12,653 bases of DNA, from assembly GCA_037447655.1 (NCBI GenBank), contig JBBHKE010000926.1:129043-141695 (forward strand), given 5' to 3'. The position numbers and the translations under genes are program-made. Below, in pieces: positions 6,944 to 12,653 of this stretch (its first letter is position 1; each line of letters starts with the position of its first letter). The notes under the pieces were generated by a model. The model saw only the letters and a list, made by a program, of their open reading frames with translations, made no database searches and had not been told where the DNA came from. This DNA is from Zygnema cylindricum. Taxonomy: Eukaryota; Streptophyta; Zygnematophyceae; Zygnematales; Zygnemataceae.

Positions 6944-7289
6944 ACTAGCGGCAATGATGAATGCAACCACAAATTGTGAATATCGTCATGTCATTTTTGA
7001 AGTGTATAACGACATTAAAACTTTGTGATAGCACCTTAAAACCTACATTTCACTAACCAATTTTAATGTTTAATGCTAACAAAAGACCGGGAAGAGGCTT
7101 TCCTTAAATCTAAACTCTAACATCAAACATTTTTACACTCATCGTACAAACGAGTATATATCAAGAGTAGCTTTTCTTTCTATCAAATCTTATGTGCAAT
7201 TCTTATACGCAAATATTATGTGCAAACGATAACAAAATATGCTACTAACTAAACACCTCACTTCTTTTGCTTGATATTTCCGTTTGTAT
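6944..7289 (-). other. 3' flank of the RPAP3-like gene
   Basis: This lies downstream of the RPAP3-like stop codon on the minus strand. It is AT-rich with no further coding sense. TGTAA, the polyadenylation signal commonly used in green algae, occurs on the minus strand at 7137-7133, about 150 bases past the stop. A five-base match is weak evidence. Confidence 0.35.
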
Positions 7290-7381
7290 CTATACACGAT
7301 AAAGCTCCCGAAGCTTTTCTAGACGATTTTGAAGATCTTCCGAGCACGAGATTCTCGACTTTTCCCACAAATGTCGTATAG
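7290..7381 (-). CDS. RPAP3: RPAP3-like protein, last exon (end of RPAP3_C domain)
   Basis: This is the terminal exon: two bases (CT) complete an Ala codon whose G ends the previous exon, then 29 residues and a TAG stop at 7292-7290. It begins IRHLWEKSRI and ends LQNRLEKLRELYRV, an amphipathic helix pair that fits the last part of the RPAP3_C domain, where plant and animal proteins also end in a Leu/Arg/Tyr-rich helix. The acceptor is strong on the minus strand: a long T run, then CTTGATTGTACAG (AG at 7383-7382). The frame is not among the longer open frames of the region; it was found by looking for the missing end of the domain. The phase match with the preceding exon (phase 1) is the main support. 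Confidence 0.78.
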
Positions 7382-7872
7382 CTGTACAATCAAGAAAAAA
7401 AAAAAAAAACAGTTAAATATTAACAATTTGTAGAATAATTTCAATGTGTTTGAGCCACTTCGATACACTTCAAATAATGTGGTATTGTGGTTTGGTCGAA
7501 ATGAACAAATCACTAAATCTAGACAAGTCAACTCTAAATATTCCGTATCAGGTTTTAGTGCGGGTAGATAAAGGTACAGCAAAAATTGACAAGTTTCAAC
7601 ACAAGAAATTTACAATTTAGGATAACTTGGCTAAAAAGTTTATTGAAACTGAGAGGAAAAAGTAATAGTGAAGATGGTGAGAATAGTATGGGTCTATACC
7701 AAATAATGTATGCCAAAAAAAGGGAACATTGTAATTCACATTTTCTTTGATAATCAACCTGGTCCATATCAAAGTATGCCTACGCCTTTAAAAAACGACA
7801 TTTACAATTCGTACTATCCTTTCTATTTGCGGTGGATACAGTTACTGTAAGATCGATCCTTTTGGACTCAGA

Positions 7873-8178
7873 TTCGGTTTGATAATCATTTTTTGGTTCA
7901 ATAAACTTTTGCCGATCGATAATTGTTTTCCGGTTCAACAATCTTTTTTCGGTTCAATAAACATTTTTCGGTTCGATAAACATTTTTCGGTTTGTTAATT
8001 GTTTTTCGGTTAGATAATTATTTTTCGGTTCCATATTTTCGGTTCAATAATCTATTTTCTGTTTGATAAACATTTTTCGGCTTGATGATTGTTTTTCGGT
8101 TCGATAATTATTTTTTGGTCCCAAAATTAATTTTCGGTTTGATAATTCTTTTCAAATTCGATTATTATTTTTGATTCC
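7873..8178. repeat. Degenerate 19-bp tandem repeat, CGGTTCGATAATTATTTTT
   Basis: About fifteen units of roughly 18 to 20 bp follow each other. The CGGTT core and a GATAAT or GATAAAC middle are usually kept, followed by a T run. Examples start at 7875, 7948, 7968 and 7987. Units differ from each other by several bases, so the array is old. It lies wholly inside the last intron of the RPAP3-like gene, whose transcript carries the complementary, A-run version. Confidence 0.8.
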
Positions 8179-8373
8179 TCAGAAAGTGAACTTTTTGTCA
8201 CCGACCTTTATGACTTTTGAACTCGTGTCGACAATATTTAAAAAAAAAAAATCAACCGTGTGAAAACCATTAACAAATGGCGAATATGTACTTTCGTAAA
8301 ATGGAAGGAATATTTTGGCCAATTGAAGAAGTGCGTGACTTATTTACAATTTTTGGTACTTATGGGCACCACT

Positions 8374-8590
8374 ACTCTTCCTCACTCCCCTCTCCCCCCT
8401 TCTTGTCCTTCCCTCTCTCCTCTCTCTCCCCTCTCTCACCTTCTTTATCTTTGGCTGTTGCCTCTCTCTCTCCATCCACCATTCCACTCTCCCCTCCCCT
8501 CTCTCGTCTCTACCCTCTCCTCTCCCTCCTTTCCTCCCTTCCCCCCCCCCTCCCTCCCTCCCTCCCTCTCTCCCCCTCTCTCCCTCTCAC
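8374..8590. repeat. CT-rich (plus) / GA-rich (minus) simple repeat at a donor site
   Basis: This tract of about 215 bp is mostly CTCTCCCTCTC with one less regular break near 8439-8460. On the gene's strand it is GA-rich and starts at the intron's first base: the donor GTGAG merges into the repeat. Overlapping open frames here (P/S/L-rich, R/E/G-rich) are artefacts. Confidence 0.85.
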
Positions 8591-8688
8591 CTTCCTTATC
8601 CCTGACCGTGAGAAACATAGACACCATAGTGAAGCGAGGGACTTTGGTCAAATTTTCCAGAATTTTGACCGCCATTTCGTCTTTTTCC
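8591..8688 (-). CDS. RPAP3: RPAP3-like protein, RPAP3_C domain exon 3 of 4
   Basis: One base (G) completes a Pro codon, then 32 codons, then one base (G) of an Ala codon. It reads EKDEMAVKILENLTKV, then PRFTMVSMFLTVRDKE. This is the most distinctive block of RPAP3_C: the LxxLxxVpRFxM..mFLs..dK core is shared by RPAP3 proteins, and AVK.LENLTKVPRF is especially plant-like. The acceptor is TTTTTTTTAG (AG at 8690-8689) and the donor AAG|GTGAGAGG (GT at 8590-8589). Phases agree with both neighbouring exons. In animals and yeast this domain holds the RUVBL1/RUVBL2 ATPase ring of the R2TP complex. Confidence 0.9.
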
Positions 8689-9228
8689 CTAAAAAAAATT
8701 CCCGTGTCGCCCTCCCCCCAAGCCCACAAAGAAAATATATTACTTTTAGTCTTTTGTTTTTCTTTCCATGTAAAATTTTGAGCTCCTTTGTATGAAGAAA
8801 AAAAAAAATCCCGGTTAGATCCCCCCCCAAAAAAAAAATCTGGGCCGACGCTCGGTTTAAGATTTCTTTTTGGATTTTTTTCTTTTTCTTTGTTCTTTTT
8901 TGATTCCATGTCTTTTCAATGGTATTTTTTGTGTTTTTTAGGGTTTTAAAAACTTTTCACGCCTCGAAAATATTCATCGTATCCTTTCTTTTTGAATAAA
9001 AAAAAGAAAAGAACAGCAAATCAAAACGGGTGAAAAAACCCCAAAAAAAACCTTAAAAACCCCAAAAAACCCAAAAAAAACTTCCATACAAACCTTAACA
9101 ACCCCAAAACATCCTACAACACACCAAAACCCTTAAAAAAACCCCCAAAAAAAAATGAAAAGAAAACCCTAAAAATCCTCAGAAAAAGCCTAAGAAAACC
9201 CCGAAAGAAACCTTTAAAGACCACTTAC
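8689..9228 (-). other. RPAP3-like gene intron (540 bp)
   Basis: Bounded by GTAAGT (9228-9223) and TTTTTTTTAG (ending 8689). It is T-rich on the gene strand with many GGGTTTT-like motifs in its 5' part (see 9034-9213). Runs of A, C and G (for example eight or nine C at about 8821-8828 followed by ten A) mark replication-slippage-prone sequence near its 3' end. Confidence 0.7.
9034..9213 (-). repeat. G/T-rich degenerate telomere-like tract
   Basis: The plus strand shows many variants of AAAACCCC, AAAACCCTT and AACCCTAAAAAT. On the gene strand these read GGGGTTTT, AAGGGTTTT and TTTTTAGGGTT, close to green-algal (TTTTAGGG) and plant (TTTAGGG) telomere repeats but never as an orderly tandem array. 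It begins just behind an intron donor. Several G runs could form quadruplexes in the transcript. Confidence 0.55.
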
Positions 9229-9326
9229 GGGAAAAAATGGGAGTCGAGAGTGAGAAGAATGTCGACCATAAGAGAAACACTCAACGAGTTTTTGAAAACG
9301 GTCGGAAATAATGTGGGCTCCATTTT
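9229..9326 (-). CDS. RPAP3: RPAP3-like protein, RPAP3_C domain exon 2 of 4
   Basis: The exon has 32 codons plus two bases (CC) of a Pro codon. It reads KMEPTLFPTVFKNSL, then SVSLMVDILLTLDSHFF. This is the second segment of RPAP3_C, equal to the human stretch EPSLYPKLFQKNL followed by a hydrophobic helix. The acceptor is GGTATGGTTTAG (AG at 9328-9327) and the donor a consensus CCC|GTAAGT (GT at 9228-9227). The exon starts in phase 0, as the previous exon ends, and ends in phase 2, as the next begins. A longer open frame overlaps it in another frame on the same strand and has no family resemblance. Confidence 0.88.
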
Positions 9327-9582
9327 CTAAACCATACCCCAAAACAAAGCCAAAAAAAAAAAAAAACGAAAAACAAAAAACAAAAAATGAAAACAGAGAA
9401 TGGAAACCGATTGTCATTCATATTTTTCAAAATTCACAAGTTAAGAAGAATATTAAAATTATAGAGTTTTACGTATGCAAAATTTTACGTAAAATTTGTA
9501 CCATTCCAAAATGAGAATAGGTACGGAATCGATCTAAAACTAAGGAAATATAAAAAACACACCCCAACCGCGAGGCTCGATT

Positions 9583-9706
9583 AAACTCTCTTTAAATTCG
9601 TTAAAAATCTGTTTAGACTCTTTAAAGCTCTGGAAAACTGCTTAAAAACTCCAAAAAACTGTTTAAACTGTCAAAACTGCCAAAACTGCCAAAACTCCGT
9701 TTAAAA
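9583..9706. repeat. Degenerate ~10-bp repeat, CTGTTTAAAACT type
   Basis: A run of related short words follows: CTGTTTAGACT, CTTTAAAGCT, CTGCTTAAAAACT, CTGTTTAAACT and then CTGCCAAAA twice in exact tandem (near 9673-9697). Spacing is about 9 to 11 bp. It is simple-sequence decay inside an intron. Confidence 0.55.
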
Positions 9707-10101
9707 TCCCTAATAGATTTTTTTAAGCAGTGTCTCCAAAGACCCAACTTACACGTTTTAATTCAATATGTACTTAGATAATAGTTGACAACTGTAAGAG
9801 CAATTTTACAAAATGTAAACTGAAAAATGTACTGAATATTAACCCATTTTTCCACTTTACTTCAAGTTTCTAATTCAAAAAAAAAAAAAGGGGGGGAAAC
9901 TCCCAAAAGAAAAAAAACAGACAAGTATTTAATTAGCTTTTTCGAGAATAATGTGGCCCATTCTATTCTAAAGCCATGCACACTATCGCAACATCTGGTA
10001 GATTTAGGATCTTAATAAGTTGTTGACAGATTATAAACTATCTCTGAAAGGCACCAATATCACCAAAAATATATGTTCATGTATATATTATACGTGTACG
10101 T

Positions 10102-10113
10102 TACGTATACGTA
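10102..10113. repeat. Perfect 12-bp palindrome TACGTATACGTA
   Basis: A perfect self-complementary site lies within a wider alternating purine-pyrimidine stretch (ATATATGTTCATGTATATAT through ACGTATTAT, about 10069-10117), a type of sequence prone to Z-DNA or cruciform extrusion. Confidence 0.5.
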
Positions 10114-10390
10114 TTATCAATGCTATAGTGATATAATACGAGGCATTTCTGAACCTACATGACAACGATTTTGCGAACTGTCCACAATCCATTCCTAACC
10201 ATTAATGACGTGGCAACATCACAGGCCAATTTCTTTCCCTGAGTATGTTTGTGTCATAGTTTCACGGTGTGAAGAAGTACGGACACATTATATGTTGTAT
10301 TTCACTGATAAAGACGTGAATTGTGTAGCTAACAAAGTAACCGATAACCGGTAACCGAAAACAGATCCCATACCTTTCGCACATTAAAAA

Positions 10391-10427
10391 TATGGTTCAA
10401 TATGGTCAAATATGGTTTATATGGTTT
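10391..10427 (+). repeat. 10-bp tandem repeat, TATGGTTCAA
   Basis: Four near-identical units (TATGGTTCAA, TATGGTCAAA, TATGGTTTAT and a final ATGGTTT) follow with a 10-bp period. The array is short and intronic. Confidence 0.65.
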
Positions 10428-10485
10428 TGTGATTGTGACTGTTCTATGATATAGATCTTATGCTCTGCCTTACCAAGTACATACT

Positions 10486-10634
10486 ATAGTTCAAATGTGA
10501 GAAAACAATGCAAAACACTACACGTGGTTTCCCCGTACTATATGTGCATTATATGCGAGAAAACCATATAATGCAGGTGCAGTACGGGCAAACCATATAT
10601 AGTGTTTCCAATTGTTTTCACACATTCGAACTAT
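10486..10634. repeat. 149-bp foldback (near-perfect inverted repeat), intronic
   Basis: Arms of 70 bp (10486-10555 and 10565-10634) are complementary at roughly 80 percent of positions with no gap, around a nine-base loop. The arms begin ATAGTTC and GAACTAT at the outside and meet at GCATTATATG / CATATAATGC. Both strands fold, and it would fold in the RPAP3-like pre-mRNA intron. It may be a small foldback transposon or a microRNA-type precursor. Mismatches are scattered along the stem. No transposase or known microRNA is recognised. Confidence 0.85.
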
Positions 10635-10979
10635 GCTACATGCCGTCTTATTGGAAAGAAGCAACATCTCCTTTCATGAGCTACAAAGTCCAAGTTTCCC
10701 AAAAAACAATGACAAGGGCAAAGAAAAATCAATTCATTCAAGCATATATATGTACTTCAATATACATTTGATGGTATTGCATTTACACTTGGACGGGTAA
10801 AGATCACGATAATGGTCAACGGCCGATATCTATCAAACTTCTGACTAAACTATAACTAGTTTTATCAACCTTAAAATTACATTGACCTTGACGAGCCCCT
10901 TTCCATAAGCAACACTATACAATGGGTGATGTGTAACCAACTTTTCTTCCTCAAAAAGAAAAGTGCAGTTTGTTCTCAC

Positions 10980-11723
10980 CTCCAGTATTCGTGCCTGTGA
11001 CTCTCTCTCTCTGCCTGTCATCTTCCACAATTTTTCAAATTCATATGCTGTTTTCGGAGCTTCTATTTTTTCCTCGATGGCTTTTTGTGCTGCCGCAGCT
11101 GCTCGAGAAACCGCAGTCGCTGTGACACCTGTCACAACTACATCTGTATTTCTCCCATTGGCTGTCCTTTTACTGCCTCTGCCTGTCCCAGATGCACCCC
11201 CCCCACTACGAGACAAGGGACTATTCATTTCTGAGTTTGTTTTTGCCGTGTTTCGAATAGAATCTGGTCCGCTTTGACTCGAATCTATGGCATCTGTATC
11301 CCTTTCTTGAACATTATTTGCAGTGGATGTGCCAGTTGTTATAATATTTTTCGAAGGAGGTCTCAAATCTTCCTTCTTGGTATAAACAGTTGCTCCTGCC
11401 TTCATATGTGACGGAGAAACAGAACCCTTGCCTCTTTCAGCTCCTTTACCGACATTTTCTCGGAAACCTTCTTTCTCGATTTTTTCTGCTATGGTTGGTT
11501 TTGTGGAAGGAATTGAATGAGTGACAAATGGTATAGATTCTCTAATTGGTTTAGAAGTTGAAGTCGTTGAAGAAACTGGAGATTTGATGGGCTCTTTTTC
11601 TTTGCCCGAAAAAGGAACAGATTTTGTGTTAGCGCCTTCTGATTGGCTTATCTTCCGTGATTCTCGAGCAACCATGGCTACTGGAGCTTCCTGTGGTCGT
11701 CGCGAGGTTTCTGTTTGGCCTTC
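10980..11723 (-). CDS. RPAP3: RPAP3-like protein, linker and start of RPAP3_C domain (partial gene)
   Basis: This exon of 248 codons is open throughout. The acceptor is GTTTATAG (AG at 11725-11724), and the frame is open from the first base, GAAGGCCAAACAG. A Met lies at residue 17, but nothing suggests it is the true start; the TPR repeats expected in RPAP3 should lie in earlier exons beyond the window. Residues 1 to about 200 are rich in Ser, Thr, Lys and Pro with no fold, typical of the linker. Residues about 204-219 form an Ala-rich helix (AVSRAAAAAQKAIEEK). From about residue 222, APKTAYEFEKLWK starts the RPAP3_C domain, the part that in known proteins binds RUVBL1/RUVBL2. The exon closes RILE|GTGAGA in phase 0. 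SPAG1 and CCDC103 share this domain, but the later exons are closest to plant RPAP3. The protein would be a scaffold of the R2TP/HSP90 chaperone machinery that builds RNA polymerases, snoRNPs and PIKK complexes. Confidence 0.85.
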
Positions 11724-11821
11724 CTATAAACATTAAATACAATCATGAAAACATTACTGGTTTTATGTGCTTTTAATCGTAGTTGTGATTTTCATTGCCA
11801 TTTGAAATATCATGTGAAGAG

Positions 11822-12610
11822 GTTGGAGTTGGGGTTGGGGTTGGGGTTGAGGTTGAGGTTGGTTGGGGTCGGGGTAGAGGTTGCGATGCAGATGGAGATG
11901 GAGATGGAGGAAGAGGTAAAGATATAGATAGCGATGGAGATAGAGATAAAGATAGAGATAGTGATGGAGATAGAGATAACGATAGAGATGGCTATGGGGA
12001 TAGAGATAAAGATAGAGATAAAGTTGGAGATGGAGTTGGGGATAGAGATAAAGATAGAGATACTGATGGGGAGAGAGATAAAGATAGACATAGAGATGGA
12101 GATAGAGTTGGAGATAGAGATAAAGATAGAGATAGCGATGAAGATAGAGATAAAGATAGAGATACAATGGAAATAGAGATAACGATACAGATAGCAATAG
12201 GGATAGAGATATAAATAGAGATAGAAATGGAGATAGAAATAACGATAGAGATAGCCATGGATATAGAGATAAACATAGAGACAGAGATGGAGATAGAGAT
12301 AAAGATAGAGATAGCGATGGAGGACGAGATAAAGATAAAGTTAGCGATGGAGATAGAGATAGCAATGGAGATAGAGATAAAGATAGAGACAGCGATGGAG
12401 AGGTAGAGATAGCAATGAAGAAAGAGACAAAAATAAGAGATATCGATGAAGATAGAGAGAAAGATAAGAGATAGAGATAAAGACAAGATAGAGATAGAGC
12501 TAGAGATAAAGGTAAAGATAGAGATAGAGATCTGGATACAGATTGAGATAGAGATAGAGATAGAGCTAGAGCTAGATATAGAGAGATAGAGAGATAGAGA
12601 TAGAGAGAGA
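11822..12610 (+). repeat. Hexanucleotide repeat field, GGGGTT to GATGGA to GATAGA
   Basis: The left end is GTTGGGGTTGGGGTTGGGGT followed by GAGGTT units (about 11822-11870), with G4 runs starting near 11831, 11837, 11843, 11865 and 11871. It changes through GATGGA (about 11890-11910) to long runs of GATAGA, GATAAA, GATAGC and GATGGA, and near the right end to GAGATA and GAGAGA. A period of six is kept for most of the length. It is purine-rich on plus and pyrimidine-rich on the strand of the gene. Confidence 0.88.
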
Positions 12611-12653
12611 GAGGGAGGGAGAGAGGGAGGGAGAGAGGGAGGGAGAGAGGGAG
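12611..12653 (+). repeat. Perfect 12-bp tandem repeat GAGGGAGGGAGA
   Basis: Three full units (12611-12622, 12623-12634, 12635-12646) and seven bases of a fourth are identical and run to the window edge, so the array may continue. Perfect copies next to a degenerate hexamer field suggest a recent expansion. Confidence 0.9.

Larger units (their letters stand above)
7382..8590 (-). other. RPAP3-like gene, last intron (about 1.2 kb)
   Basis: GT at 8590-8589 and AG at 7383-7382 bound this intron. It opens directly with a GA-rich tract (GTGAGAGGGAGAGAGG, continuing to about 8374 on the minus strand). It then holds the 19-bp CGGTT tandem repeat (7873-8178) and ends with a T-run polypyrimidine stretch at about 7405-7390. 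Open frames at 7319-7582, 7555-7767 and 8260-8795 fall within it or cross its edges and are not genes. Confidence 0.7.
9327..10979 (-). other. RPAP3-like gene intron (about 1.65 kb)
   Basis: Bounded by GAG|GTGAGA (GT at 10979-10978) and TTTAG (ending 9327). It holds a 149-bp foldback (10486-10634), a 10-bp-period ATGGT repeat (10391-10427), a TACGTATACGTA palindrome (10102-10113), and a CTGTTTAAAACT-type ladder (9583-9706). No coding exon was recognised inside it. The small open frames at 10508-10771 and 10612-10800 overlap the foldback and are not credible genes. Confidence 0.68.
11724..12653 (-). other. Presumed RPAP3-like upstream intron, repeat-filled, open at window edge
   Basis: This lies upstream of the 11725-11724 acceptor. 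Only about 95 bp of ordinary sequence precede a continuous repeat field that runs off the window. No exon is seen. The long open frames across it (D/R/K/E-rich on plus, L/Y/S/I-rich on minus, in several frames at once) are artefacts of a six-base repeat that lacks stop codons. Confidence 0.6.

Noticed and set aside
7914-8120. GGTTCRA-like words as tRNA B boxes
   Set aside because: They are the CGGTTCGATAA units of the tandem repeat, lack the following CC, and no acceptor stem or A box is present.
8260-8909. Three overlapping 154-173-codon frames on both strands
   Set aside because: Most of their length is the CT/GA repeat. Only 8688-8591 on the minus strand is coding, as an RPAP3_C exon with clear splice sites.
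9214-9417. 67-codon minus-strand frame ending in a Phe-rich stretch
   Set aside because: It is the wrong frame over a true exon (9326-9229); the correct frame gives the RPAP3_C segment with matching phases.
10963-11277. 104-codon plus-strand frame
   Set aside because: It is the antisense shadow of the RPAP3-like linker exon.
11763-12486. Large open frames (up to 200 codons) in four or more frames
   Set aside because: A six-base repeat without stop codons gives open frames everywhere; the predicted proteins are two- or three-letter repeats.

Overview
The window looks like nuclear DNA from a eukaryote with AT-rich, intron-rich chromosomes full of simple repeats. Two genes can be recognised from broken-up coding pieces, and both lie on the minus strand. 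Their closest resemblance, from family knowledge only, is to green-lineage (plant or green-algal) proteins: a plant-cytosolic-type glutathione reductase and a plant-like RPAP3. A green alga is therefore the best guess, but no search was run. There is no sign of bacterial or organellar gene organisation, and no tRNA, rRNA or CRISPR array was seen.

Layout. From 1 to 2487 lies the 5' part of a glutathione reductase gene: the start exon (2487 down to 2350) carries the FAD-binding Rossmann motif, and a later exon (398 down to 329) carries the redox-active CVLRGCVPKK disulfide motif. The short exon expected between them was not found. The intervening DNA is A-rich repeats and a long CT/GA tract that starts right behind the first donor site. 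From 2488 to about 3100 is the gene's 5' flank. From about 3000 to 6010 is an island of small non-autonomous transposons: three copies of a ~220-bp family (A), two tandem copies of a ~540-bp family (B), and decayed relatives. All intact copies end in CACCG...CGGTG flanked by TA, and the spaces between hold GTAC/TGTA palindromes. From 6010 to 7290 is non-coding DNA, with one ambiguous open segment and a GAT/GAC triplet array.

From 11723 down to 7290 lies the 3' part of an RPAP3-like gene, put together here from four exons: 11723-10980, 9326-9229, 8688-8591 and 7381-7290. Every junction has GT-AG sites and matching codon phase, and together the exons make a complete RPAP3_C domain ending in a stop codon. 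Its introns hold a G/T-rich telomere-like tract, a GA tract touching a donor site, a 19-bp CGGTT tandem repeat, and a 149-bp foldback hairpin. Upstream of 11723 is presumed intron, filled with an ~830-bp hexanucleotide repeat field running to the window edge.

How the genes relate. Glutathione reductase keeps cytosolic glutathione reduced. RPAP3 is a scaffold of the R2TP/HSP90 chaperone complex. Nothing links them functionally; they are tandem same-strand neighbours separated by the transposon island.
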